Shown piece after piece: positions 1 to 5,899 of a stretch of DNA of 11,459 bases. Numbering within the stretch: the stretch's first letter is position 1; each line of letters opens with the position of its first letter. This DNA comes from DATKMP01 sp035541775. GTDB lineage: Bacteria > Bacteroidota > Ignavibacteria > UBA10030. The translations under genes were made by a program, and so were the position numbers. The notes under the pieces are model-generated. The model did not search any database, was not told where the DNA came from, and saw only the letters and a list, made by a program, of their open reading frames with translations. Where the stretch lies: positions 1 through 11,459 of the forward strand of contig DATKMP010000255.1 in assembly GCA_035541775.1 (NCBI GenBank). Direction: 5' to 3'.

Positions 1-77
1 GATCGATCACTTTCTTCGATCATGCGTACGGTATCCATTTTAAATTGTTTGTCGAACTTTTGACGTTCTTTCACCAT
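1..77 (-). CDS. IS3-family transposase OrfA, N-terminal fragment cut by window edge
   Basis: Reading minus from ATG at 77 gives about 25 residues beginning MVKERQKFDKQFKMDTVRMI and continuing EESDR to the window edge. This is the usual opening of IS3-family OrfA (HTH_Tnp_1 fold): a basic start, K-F-x-x-x-F-K, then V-R-M-I-E-E-S as the first helix of the helix-turn-helix that binds the inverted repeats. A good ribosome binding site, AAGGAG at 83-88 read on the minus strand, sits 5 bases before the ATG. In this family OrfB, with the DDE integrase core, normally follows and is joined by a -1 frameshift; it would lie outside the window. Recognition is from a short stretch, but the motif and the RBS agree. 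Confidence 0.75.
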   Translation of the reverse strand, partial: MVKERQKFDKQFKMDTVRMIEESDR

Positions 78-142
78 TTGGACTCCTTCTGTGGTAATAT
101 ACCTCCTTTTCGTGATGTCCTAAATATGGGGGCAACTTCACA
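1..142 (-). mobile_element. IS3-family insertion sequence, left end (partial)
   Basis: On the minus strand the element begins at about position 142 (or 140) with TGTGAAGTTGCCCCC, resembling the TG-starting, CCCC-containing terminal inverted repeat common in IS3-family elements. It runs into an OrfA reading frame from 77 and leaves the window at position 1. The inverted repeat probably spans about 116-142. The exact terminal base and any target duplication cannot be fixed, because the other end lies outside the window. Assignment to IS3 rests on the OrfA N-terminus plus the look of the terminus. It has landed in a small signal-peptide gene. Confidence 0.7.
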
Positions 143-240
143 GTAATATTTTTCGTATCGATGGTAGTGCTATCGGATGATTGAGCAATAGCAATTGCCG
201 AGGCAAAAAAGAGACCTAATGTCACATATTTCATATACAA
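143..240 (-). pseudogene. 5' remnant of a small exported-protein gene disrupted by the IS
   Basis: From ATG at 234 the minus strand encodes MKYVTLGLFFASAIAIAQ followed by a polar Ser/Asp/Thr stretch. This is a textbook Sec signal peptide: Lys2, a hydrophobic core at residues 4-15, and a probable signal peptidase I cut after AIA before Gln. The host-derived part ends at the IS terminus near 142. The open frame continues through the inverted repeat into IS sequence and stops at 40-42, so a 64-66 residue fusion with an IS-derived tail is possible. The in-frame TTG at 240 is a weaker start. The only good Shine-Dalgarno (AAGGAAG, about 268-274) is placed for an ATG at 257, which is out of frame by one base across a run of seven A. 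The mature protein is lost, so no function can be assigned. Confidence 0.55.
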
Positions 241-304
241 TGTTTTTTTCGTTTCATTACTATTACTTCCTTTCCATTTGAAATTGAAAAAAATTTTTAC
301 TGCT

Positions 305-334
305 TTTATTCAACCTACTCTTCCTTATTGTCAA
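305..334 (-). promoter_or_regulatory. Candidate promoter for the disrupted signal-peptide gene
   Basis: Read on the minus strand, TTGACA (329-334) is followed after 18 bases by AATAAA (305-310), a sigma70-like pair. Initiation near 298 would give a leader of roughly 40-65 bases to the candidate starts at 257 or 234. The -10 match is weak, and Bacteroidota promoters often follow another consensus (TTG about 20 bases before TAnnTTTG), so this is tentative. Confidence 0.3.
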
Positions 335-364
335 GAGAAACAGAATAAAAATTTGTGACTGCTA

Positions 365-386
365 CCCGTGGTAAAAACACCACGGG
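365..386. terminator. Perfect hairpin, possible transcription terminator
   Basis: CCCGTGGT (365-372), a six-base loop AAAAAC, then ACCACGGG (379-386) form a perfect 8-bp GC-rich stem. The plus strand continues with AAAATAG and the minus strand with TAGCAG after the stem, so neither direction has a real U-tract. It could be a weak terminator for bshC-operon readthrough on the minus strand or a structural or operator element. Confidence 0.35.
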
Positions 387-431
387 AAAATAGTATCAAG
401 TATTGCTTACAATATCAAGCGCCGGTACTTT

Positions 432-478
432 ATGTGACCATCACATGCCTAATGCCGGCGAAGAGTGTGACGGTCACA
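432..478. promoter_or_regulatory. Pair of TGTGAC-N-RTCACA palindromes, candidate operators
   Basis: The sequence TGTGACCATCACA (433-445, extended to ATGTGA...TCACAT at 432-446) and the perfect odd palindrome TGTGACGGTCACA (466-478) have start points 33 bases apart, about three helical turns. The half-site TGTGA/TCACA is that of Crp-type regulators, but the spacer here is 3 bases rather than the Crp spacing of 6, so a different dimeric regulator is more likely. A CGCCGG/CCGGCG pair (420-425, 455-460) brackets the first copy. The sites lie about 100-145 bases upstream of the candidate promoter of the disrupted secreted-protein gene. Confidence 0.4.
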
Positions 479-521
479 TAATAAAAACCATCTGGTTTAA
501 AACAGTAAAAGATATAAAAAA

Positions 522-676
522 GGTAGTGTCTTAGTTTGAAAAATATTTTTGGTAGGGAAGGCATTTGGCAACGCCATCTGGCGAAGCCATCACTTTGTGA
601 ATTTAGTGACCTGCCTGTCTTTATTGGTCAGATAAGAATGTCTGACCTACCGAACATTACAAAGTGAGACATTACC
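522..676. repeat. MITE-like element with imperfect terminal inverted repeats and internal hairpins
   Basis: The left end GGTAGTGTCTTAGTTTG (522-538) matches the reverse complement of the right end (660-676, GGTAATGTCTCACTTTG) at 14 of 17 positions. Inside, a second match GGTAGG occurs on both arms (plus strand at about 551-556, minus strand near 646-651). Internal hairpins include TGGC-AAC-GCCA (566-576), TGGC-GAA-GCCA (579-589), TCACT...AGTGA (590-609) and GGTCAGA-N8-TCTGACC (626-647). The 155-base length, lack of coding capacity and inverted ends fit a non-autonomous miniature element. A target duplication cannot be read because the flanks are A/T runs. Copy number elsewhere in the genome is unknown. 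Confidence 0.45.
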
Positions 677-697
677 AAATTTTCGATGCGAAAATTT
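677..697 (-). terminator. AT-rich hairpin downstream of bshC
   Basis: AAATTTTCG (677-685), loop ATG, CGAAAATTT (689-697) is a perfect 9-bp inverted repeat beginning 27 bases past the bshC stop and abutting the MITE-like element. It could end the cdd-tdk-punA-bshC transcript, but the stem has only two GC pairs and no separate U-tract, so termination is uncertain. Confidence 0.3.
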
Positions 698-723
698 TTC
701 GGAACAAATTCTTGGCGTCTAAG

Positions 724-2367
724 TTACAGCGGCAGTAATTGATGCTTGAAACTGTCGATCACGATTTCTGTATTCAACCAGCGCACAAATTCCAATCCGT
801 ACTTATTCAAAAAATACAACATGTTGATTTGGCGTTCTTGCATGTTGGAGTTTGGAAAAAGGTGCAATGCGGTTTTATCTAATTGCCGTAAATACACTTC
901 GTGCTGGCGCTTTTGCGCCGCGATCGTTTTTTCTTTGAGGACGTTCACCGCAATTTGAATTTTATTCAGCGTTGTTTCCATGGCTGGAACTAAGGTTGCA
1001 TCGATTGATTCTAATCCGCCCCGAAGACTTGTAAGGTTCTCTGAAATAGCGCCTGAAGTGTTCGCGAACAATTCATCCACTTTGAAATCCGATATTTGTT
1101 CTGCAACGCGCCGTTTAATGAGTTCGACATCCGAGAAAAAATCTTTACTGCTCAACCCGAATTTGGTCAAAACTTTTTGTACCCGATCTTCCACGATGGT
1201 GATGCTCGCGCGTGGATAAATAATCGGCTCGGGAATTCCAAACGATTCGTACACCGTTTTAAATTGAGCAAAGTATGCAATTTCGCCCGGGCCAGCGATG
1301 TATGCAACGGTGGGAAATAGAAAATCCTGACAAATTGGGCGCAGCACGACGTTGGGGCTGAACAGCTCGGGTGACTCATCAAGGATCTTGAGTAATTCTT
1401 CCTGTCTATAATGTTGCCGAATCCCTTTGAGCGAAAAACCATCGGGATGGGGTTCAATGCCGTAGCGTCCGCCGCGCTGAAACATAAAAAGGTTCACAGG
1501 ACGCGGTTTCACTTGCGCGTGATATTGCTGCTCTAGCGATTCGCTTTGATGAATCACTAATTGGCATGTTTGCGAAACATTTTGCAACTCTTGCGCAAAG
1601 ACGGGCTTGAGTAATTGCTTTAACGCGGTATCGTGAGGATTGACAAAAATAAGCCCGGAATTTTCCAGCAGCACATTCATCAAATGAACAAAGGCGCGCG
1701 TGAACGTCATTCCTTTTTGATAGGCGGTGGTGAAGAGCTCAAGGACTTTGGGCGTGAACTCTGTTTTCAATAATTGCTGGTTTAGCAACGACATTATTTC
1801 GGCAATGGCTGCTTCGTCAATCACAACCTCGCCTACTGCGCCGACGTTGGAAGGCGATTCCTCGGAGATTTTTCCGTATTGCAAACCGAGCAGCTCATTG
1901 GAAGCAGTAACCACATGAAGATGCGTCGCTTCATCGAAATCGTGGTCTTCACCTTCCAACCAGAACACGGGGACAAAATGAAAATCAGGATATTGCAGGG
2001 AAAGTTTTTCTGCGAGGTTGATCGCGGTTAATGTTTTGTATAGAGTGTACAAAGGGCCGGTGAATAATCCCACTTGTTGTCCGGTCACGACGGCAACCGT
2101 ATTATCATTCAGCAAGAGATCGATGTTGGCGAGTGTCTGAACACCGCACTGAAAATCGCGATTCTGATTGAGCAAGATCTGTGCAAGTGCGTGACGCTGG
2201 ATGTTGCGGTTGCTTACCGTTTGAATCTTCCGTTTCCAAGCAGATTCGCTGCGATAGTCCGCATCGAAAAATTGTTGCACGCGGTCGAAATTTTCGAGGT
2301 AATCGACAAAAAGCCGCGAGAAGCCGGTTTCTTCAGAAGCAATTTCACTAAAGGATATCATATTCAT
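724..2367 (-). CDS. bshC: Bacillithiol biosynthesis cysteine-adding enzyme BshC
   Basis: The 547-residue product matches the BshC (former YllA) family, usually about 540 residues. BshC performs the last step of bacillithiol synthesis, adding cysteine to glucosaminyl-malate in the cytoplasm. Signature blocks are visible: TGQQVGLFTGP at 95-105 leading into a Rossmann-like core, and PVFWLEGEDHDF at 133-144. Later conserved parts include the RPICQDFLFPTVAYIAGPGE segment (about 343-362), a long helical, coiled-coil-prone stretch (about 440-500), and the closing LFPN...QERQINMLYFLNKYG block. The start at 2367 lies 4 bases after the punA stop, so the genes are translationally close; a second Met at codon 3 is an equally possible start. 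It is the last gene of the cdd-tdk-punA-bshC run. BshA and BshB, which make the precursor, are not in the window. Assignment is firm; activity is inferred from the family. Confidence 0.93.
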   Translation of the reverse strand: MNMISFSEIASEETGFSRLFVDYLENFDRVQQFFDADYRSESAWKRKIQTVSNRNIQRHALAQILLNQNRDFQCGVQTLANIDLLLNDNTVAVVTGQQVGLFTGPLYTLYKTLTAINLAEKLSLQYPDFHFVPVFWLEGEDHDFDEATHLHVVTASNELLGLQYGKISEESPSNVGAVGEVVIDEAAIAEIMSLLNQQLLKTEFTPKVLELFTTAYQKGMTFTRAFVHLMNVLLENSGLIFVNPHDTALKQLLKPVFAQELQNVSQTCQLVIHQSESLEQQYHAQVKPRPVNLFMFQRGGRYGIEPHPDGFSLKGIRQHYRQEELLKILDESPELFSPNVVLRPICQDFLFPTVAYIAGPGEIAYFAQFKTVYESFGIPEPIIYPRASITIVEDRVQKVLTKFGLSSKDFFSDVELIKRRVAEQISDFKVDELFANTSGAISENLTSLRGGLESIDATLVPAMETTLNKIQIAVNVLKEKTIAAQKRQHEVYLRQLDKTALHLFPNSNMQERQINMLYFLNKYGLEFVRWLNTEIVIDSFKHQLLPL

Positions 2368-2371
2368 AGTT

Positions 2372-3196
2372 TCACCGAATAGAAAGAACGACGGTTTCCA
2401 TAAGTTCCGAAAATGTTTGTTTCACTTGGTTCGCCGTTTCTGTCACTTCTTTATGTGATAATTTTGTTGCAGAAATTCCTGCCGCTAAATTTGAAATAAG
2501 AGAAATGCCGGAAACTTTGATTCCCAATTGATGCGCTGTTTGTATTTCAGGAACGGTGGACATGCCCACGGCATCGATGCCGATACGTTGCAACATCTGA
2601 ATTTCTGCCGGCGTTTCATACGAAGGGCCCTTGAGCCAGCAGTAGGTGCCTTCCTGTAACGGAATGTGTAATTGTTGAGCACACGAACGAATAATATTTT
2701 CCAGATGAGGATCCAACAGCGGTGTCTTTGATTTTTTTCTTTTCAATCGAGAACCTGTGGTAATATCCATCAAGGTAAGATTCAAAATATCCTGAATCAA
2801 CATGAGATCGCCTGCGGAAAAATTTTTATTGACTCCGCCCGCAGCGTTCGTGATGAGCATCGATTTTATGCCAAGCTGTTTTGCCACGTGAACAGGGAAT
2901 ACAACTTTTTCTAAATCATTCGTCTCGTAGAAATGAACGCGTCCTTGAAATACTAACAAGGGAATAGATTGTCGATGCGCCGTTTTGATATATCCGAAGA
3001 TCAATTTTCCGGCATGGCCTGCTACCGATGAGATGGGATAATGCGGAATATCGGCTGCGTTAAGTGTGCAAACAGGCGTTATACGGCAACCGAATTCGCC
3101 GAGGCCTGAACCAAGAATGAGCGCAAGCAAAGGATGAAAGTTGGTTTGAGACCGAATGTATGTTACTGCATCACGTACTTTATCTTGTTGATTCAT
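2372..3196 (-). CDS. punA: Purine nucleoside phosphorylase (trimeric type I)
   Basis: This 274-residue protein belongs to the trimeric PNP/MTAP family, which splits purine (deoxy)ribonucleosides with phosphate into base and (deoxy)ribose 1-phosphate. Residues matching the human PNP active site are present: Ser30 in LILGSGLG and His61 in AGHAGKLIFG (phosphate), Arg86 and His88 in FQGRVHFYE, Asn117 in TNAAGG, Glu194 in GPSYETPAE (base), Met212-Ser213 in VGMSTVPE, and Asn236 in SLISNLAAG (purine N7/O6). The Glu/Asn pair indicates preference for 6-oxopurine nucleosides such as inosine and guanosine. The length is typical. It lies 12 bases downstream of tdk and 4 bases upstream of bshC on the same strand. 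An MTA phosphorylase is less likely given the Glu/Asn base-binding pair. Confidence 0.92.
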   Translation of the reverse strand: MNQQDKVRDAVTYIRSQTNFHPLLALILGSGLGEFGCRITPVCTLNAADIPHYPISSVAGHAGKLIFGYIKTAHRQSIPLLVFQGRVHFYETNDLEKVVFPVHVAKQLGIKSMLITNAAGGVNKNFSAGDLMLIQDILNLTLMDITTGSRLKRKKSKTPLLDPHLENIIRSCAQQLHIPLQEGTYCWLKGPSYETPAEIQMLQRIGIDAVGMSTVPEIQTAHQLGIKVSGISLISNLAAGISATKLSHKEVTETANQVKQTFSELMETVVLSIR

Positions 3197-3208
3197 AAAA
3201 CCGATAAC

Positions 3209-3784
3209 TTACTCTACGACTGGTTGATGGCACTTGCGGCAACGGGCTTCATAAATTTCTTTTGCCCCCACGACAACCAGATCGTGTTGAGCGCTTTTGC
3301 GCTGGGTTCTATCAGCGGGGTTGCCGCATACTACGCAAATTGCAAGGGTTTTGGTGATATATTCTGCTATAGCAAGGAGTTGCGGCATTGGTTCAAAGGG
3401 TTTTCCACGGTAATCTTGATCCAATCCCGCGACGATAACGCGCTTACCGCGATTTGCGAGTTCTTCGCAAACATCGACGATATTGGCTTTGAAAAACTGT
3501 CCTTCATCGATGCCGACAACTTGTGCATCGTCCACGGATTGCAAGATCTCTGCTGCATCTTCGACGACGTGGGCAATAAGCGATTGCTCGCTGTGCGAGA
3601 CAATATGTTCTGCACTATAACGGTTATCAATTTTTGGTTTATAGATTGCAACTTTTTGTTGTGCAATCTGTGCACGGCGCATGCGCCGAATCAGTTCTTC
3701 CGTTTTACCACTGAACATACAGCCGCACACAACTTCAATCCATCCAGTGTTACGCGGAACAAGATGTAACGCAGAAGTATCCAT
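3209..3784 (-). CDS. tdk: Thymidine kinase (type II)
   Basis: The 191-residue enzyme phosphorylates thymidine to dTMP with ATP in pyrimidine salvage. The P-loop GCMFSGKT is at 21-28, the DEGQFF block with the catalytic Glu94 at 93-98, and the LDQDYRGKPF lasso region at 121-130. The structural zinc is held by two Cys pairs, C150/C153 (CVVC) and C182/C185 (CRKC). Length and domain order are standard for bacterial TK1-like enzymes. ATG at 3784 lies 3 bases after the cdd stop with almost no Shine-Dalgarno, so translation probably depends on coupling. With cdd and punA it forms a nucleoside salvage operon. Confidence 0.95.
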   Translation of the reverse strand: MDTSALHLVPRNTGWIEVVCGCMFSGKTEELIRRMRRAQIAQQKVAIYKPKIDNRYSAEHIVSHSEQSLIAHVVEDAAEILQSVDDAQVVGIDEGQFFKANIVDVCEELANRGKRVIVAGLDQDYRGKPFEPMPQLLAIAEYITKTLAICVVCGNPADRTQRKSAQHDLVVVGAKEIYEARCRKCHQPVVE

Positions 3785-3787
3785 ATA

Positions 3788-4210
3788 TTATTTGTTCGAT
3801 TTGTACGAGGTTATTAAATCATTAGTTGTAAATGCCGACGGCAATAAAGAAACGAGTTTAACGATTTTCGTTTTATCACTTCCATCAACCATAATGAAAT
3901 CGATATTGCCGGCAAGCTCCAGCAGCACCTGCCTGCAAGCGCCGCATGGCGGCGTGAATTTTTTGCTATCGGAAACAATTGCCATGGCAGCGAACGATGT
4001 TGCTCCTTCGGAAATGGCTTTGAAGACGGCCGTTCGTTCTGCACAAACCGTTAATCCAAAAGAACTATTTTCGATATTACATCCGGTGAAGACGGTTCCA
4101 TCGGCTGCTAATAATGCTACGCCCACTCGAAATTTGGAGTATGGAGCATACGCAAAATGTTTTGCCTGTTTGGCTTGTTGAACGAGGTCGCGGTATTTTT
4201 TTGAAATCAT
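3788..4210 (-). CDS. cdd: Cytidine deaminase (homotetrameric type)
   Basis: This 140-residue protein hydrolyses cytidine and deoxycytidine to uridine and deoxyuridine plus ammonia. The zinc site is complete: Cys56 with the proton-shuttling Glu58 in VCAERTAV, then Cys89 and Cys92 in PCGACRQVL. The ribose-binding NIENSSFG segment (45-52) and the early AYAPYSKFRVG motif (20-30) are present. The length is that of the short tetrameric class, as in Bacillus, not the long dimeric E. coli form. It is the first gene of the minus-strand salvage run, with a promoter candidate just upstream. The ATG at 4210 gives the full conserved N-terminus. Confidence 0.95.
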   Translation of the reverse strand: MISKKYRDLVQQAKQAKHFAYAPYSKFRVGVALLAADGTVFTGCNIENSSFGLTVCAERTAVFKAISEGATSFAAMAIVSDSKKFTPPCGACRQVLLELAGNIDFIMVDGSDKTKIVKLVSLLPSAFTTNDLITSYKSNK

Positions 4211-4240
4211 TCGTTACGATCCAATTTTTAAATGTTGATG

Positions 4241-4269
4241 AATATAGAGAATGTTGCTTTGAGAAGCAA
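4241..4269 (-). promoter_or_regulatory. Promoter for the cdd-tdk-punA-bshC run
   Basis: Read on the minus strand, TTGCTT (4264-4269) and TATATT (4241-4246) are separated by exactly 17 bases. Predicted initiation near 4233 leaves a leader of about 25 bases before the cdd ATG. The -35 hexamer is one arm of the palindrome at 4254-4269, so a protein binding there would occlude it. The match is sigma70-like; the host consensus is unknown. Confidence 0.45.
4254..4269. promoter_or_regulatory. Perfect palindrome TTGCTT-TGAG-AAGCAA, candidate operator
   Basis: Six-base arms flank a 4-base centre in the 149-base divergent region between cdd and the PASTA gene. It overlaps the -35 of the candidate cdd promoter, a placement typical of a repressor site. 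As an RNA hairpin it would lack a U-tract, so a terminator role is unlikely. Confidence 0.4.
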
Positions 4270-4359
4270 TTTACGCGTCAAGGTGAAATATGACCTTCCC
4301 TTTGATAATCCTAACGATCAGAAGTTGTAAATCAGATCAAATATTTTTATATTTTTTAT

Positions 4360-5133
4360 ATGAAATTTTCGTGGAAAGAAAATCGGCGTTGGTTTTTGCC
4401 GGCAGCGTATACGCTCGGTGTGTTGATCGTCCTTTTTATTCTTCTGGATATGGTTGTGATGCCGTGGTACGTGCAACGCGGAAAGACCACACAGGTTCCC
4501 GATGTTGTCGGATTGAAGTTTGAAGAAGCACAAAAAGTTTTGCTTGTCTCGGGTTTAGTCCCGAAAGAATTTGAACACAAAATGGATAAGCGGTATTCCG
4601 TCGGTACCATAACATTACAGAATCCGCCGGCGGGGACGATTGTCAAACCCGATCGGGGCGTCTATTTGACTATCAGCGGAGGAGAAGTTCTCACCGTTGT
4701 TCCGAATCTTCGCGGCAAATCCATCAGAGATGCGACGTTCAGCTTGGAGAGATTCGGGCTTCGATTAGGCAATGTTACGTACGAACCTTCCGATGATATT
4801 ATTGCCAATACCATTATCCGGCAAGCTCTTGCACCCGGAGCTAAAGTTCATGGCGGCGCTGCTCTCGATATTGTCGTCAGCCAGGGAAGGACAACCGATA
4901 AACGATTAGTTCCCGATGTAACCTTGAAACTCTATACCGAAGCAGAGAAAAAGATTCTTCATGAAGGATTCAAAATCGGTAAAGTAACGTATCAAGTAAG
5001 TCTTGATTTGTTGCCGAACACCGTTGTTGAACAATATCCCCATGCCGGCAGTATGGCCGATTTTGGACAAACCATTGATTTGATCGTTGTACAAAAAGGC
5101 GAAACGCCGTCGCCATTAGAAAACCAAAATTAG
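4360..5133 (+). CDS. Membrane-anchored protein with three PASTA domains
   Basis: The 257-residue product has a short basic N-terminus (KENRR), one transmembrane helix at about 12-34, then three consecutive PASTA repeats outside the membrane: about 43-108 (starting QVPDVVGL), 110-176 (VVPNLRGKS) and 181-247 (LVPDVTLK), with a short Pro/Glu tail. PASTA domains bind peptidoglycan fragments or help anchor to cell wall assembly machinery. In Ser/Thr kinases and class B PBPs they follow a catalytic domain, but none is present here. A role as a periplasmic cell wall sensor or scaffold is inferred, not shown. It lies 2 bases before rpe on the same strand. No Shine-Dalgarno precedes the ATG; the upstream 20 bases are T/A only. 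A TTGTAA-N17-TATATT pair (4325-4353) would start transcription almost at the ATG. Confidence 0.88.
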   Translation: MKFSWKENRRWFLPAAYTLGVLIVLFILLDMVVMPWYVQRGKTTQVPDVVGLKFEEAQKVLLVSGLVPKEFEHKMDKRYSVGTITLQNPPAGTIVKPDRGVYLTISGGEVLTVVPNLRGKSIRDATFSLERFGLRLGNVTYEPSDDIIANTIIRQALAPGAKVHGGAALDIVVSQGRTTDKRLVPDVTLKLYTEAEKKILHEGFKIGKVTYQVSLDLLPNTVVEQYPHAGSMADFGQTIDLIVVQKGETPSPLENQN

Positions 5134-5135
5134 AG

Positions 5136-5789
5136 ATGAAAAAAATTATCATTGCGCCATCGATTCTTGCTTCAGATTTTTCGCGCTTAAAAGAAGAAAT
5201 TCAAAGTGTTGAACAAGCGGGCGCCGATTGGATTCATTTAGATATTATGGATGGGAAATTTGTTCCCAATATCACGTTCGGAACGCCCCTCATTCGATCT
5301 ATTCGTTCCTGCACGAAACTTCCTTTCGATGCGCATTTGATGATTAAACAACCGGAACGATTTATAGAAGAATTTCGTGCAGCCGGTGCCGATCACATCA
5401 CTGTACAGCAAGAGGCATGTCCGCACTTGCATCGAGTCGTTCAAAGTATCAAAGAGACCGGAGCCAAAGCCGGTGTTGCCATCAATCCTGCGACGCCGAC
5501 CTCGCTGCTTACTGAAATTTTAGAGTTTGTGGATATCGTTCTTATTATGACCGTGAACCCTGGATTCGGCGGACAAAAATTTATTCCTTCCACTTTGAGA
5601 AAAATTCAAGAAGTCCGACAAGCAGTAAGTAAATTGGAAAAGGAAATCAATATCGAAGTCGATGGGGGAATCGATGCAGCAACAGCGCCGCTCGTGATCG
5701 ATGCTGGCGCGAATGTTCTTGTCGCAGGCACATCGATTTTCCATACAAACAATTATCGTTCTGCTCTTGCCTCTTTAAAAACGCACTAA
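5136..5789 (+). CDS. rpe: Ribulose-phosphate 3-epimerase
   Basis: This 217-residue TIM-barrel enzyme interconverts D-ribulose 5-phosphate and D-xylulose 5-phosphate in the pentose phosphate pathway. Catalytic and metal-site residues are all visible: Ser9 in APSILASD, His34, Asp36 and Met38 in HLDIMDG, His67 in FDAHLM, and Asp176 in VDGGI. The phosphate-binding MTVNPGFGGQKF loop (138-149) and the GTSIF block (198-202) are also present. The length is normal. It starts 2 bases after the PASTA gene stop, so the two are almost certainly co-transcribed. A hairpin lies just after its stop. Confidence 0.96.
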   Translation: MKKIIIAPSILASDFSRLKEEIQSVEQAGADWIHLDIMDGKFVPNITFGTPLIRSIRSCTKLPFDAHLMIKQPERFIEEFRAAGADHITVQQEACPHLHRVVQSIKETGAKAGVAINPATPTSLLTEILEFVDIVLIMTVNPGFGGQKFIPSTLRKIQEVRQAVSKLEKEINIEVDGGIDAATAPLVIDAGANVLVAGTSIFHTNNYRSALASLKTH

Positions 5790-5840
5790 GACTGTCATTC
5801 ATCGGCGAGATTTCTCGCAGTGCGGTGTTTTACGATTTTT
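5782..5840 (+). terminator. Probable terminator after rpe
   Basis: An inner stem GCGAG-ATTT-CTCGC (5805-5818) sits within an outer pair CGCAC (5782-5786) / GTGCG (5820-5824), followed by TGTTTT and then a run of seven T ending near 5842. The main T-run lies about 15 bases from the stem, longer than in a canonical intrinsic terminator, so confidence is moderate. Confidence 0.4.
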
Positions 5841-5847
5841 TTCTTCC

Positions 5848-5877
5848 TTGACATTGGTGTATATAAATACTTAATTT
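5848..5877 (+). promoter_or_regulatory. Candidate promoter of the Lrp/AsnC gene
   Basis: A perfect TTGACA (5848-5853) is followed after 18 bases by TAATTT (5872-5877) in very AT-rich DNA. Initiation near 5885 would put the CTTAAC palindrome in the early transcribed region. The -10 match is imperfect. Confidence 0.4.
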
Positions 5878-5899
5878 AGTAAAATAATAGTTCTATCTA

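Larger units (their letters stand above)
241..723. other. Gene-free palindrome-rich intergenic region
   Basis: This 483-base stretch has no convincing coding frame. It holds a possible promoter (305-334), a perfect hairpin (365-386), a short stem TATTG-CTTA-CAATA (401-414), a nested CGCCGG...CCGGCG stem (420-460), two TGTGAC-type palindromes (432-446, 466-478), a MITE-like element (522-676) and an AT-rich hairpin (677-697). The genes on both sides are on the minus strand, so bshC transcription runs into this region and the disrupted gene's promoter should lie within it. Confidence 0.7.

Noticed and set aside
566..609. Short repeated palindromes that might be read as a CRISPR array
   Set aside because: The units are adjacent, only 13 bases, two in number, without spacers, and no cas genes are present.
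3134..3769. 211-codon open frame on the plus strand opposite tdk and the start of punA
   Set aside because: Its translation is Cys/Phe-rich and unlike any family, and the minus strand here encodes tdk and punA with complete active sites. It is an antisense shadow.
3681..4181. 166-codon plus-strand open frame opposite cdd
   Set aside because: Low-complexity antisense translation; cdd on the other strand has all zinc ligands.
4325..4353. TTGTAA-N17-TATATT as a promoter for the PASTA gene
   Set aside because: The geometry is good, but it would initiate at or within a base or two of the ATG. In T/A-only DNA such matches are frequent, so it is mentioned under the gene but not listed as a feature.
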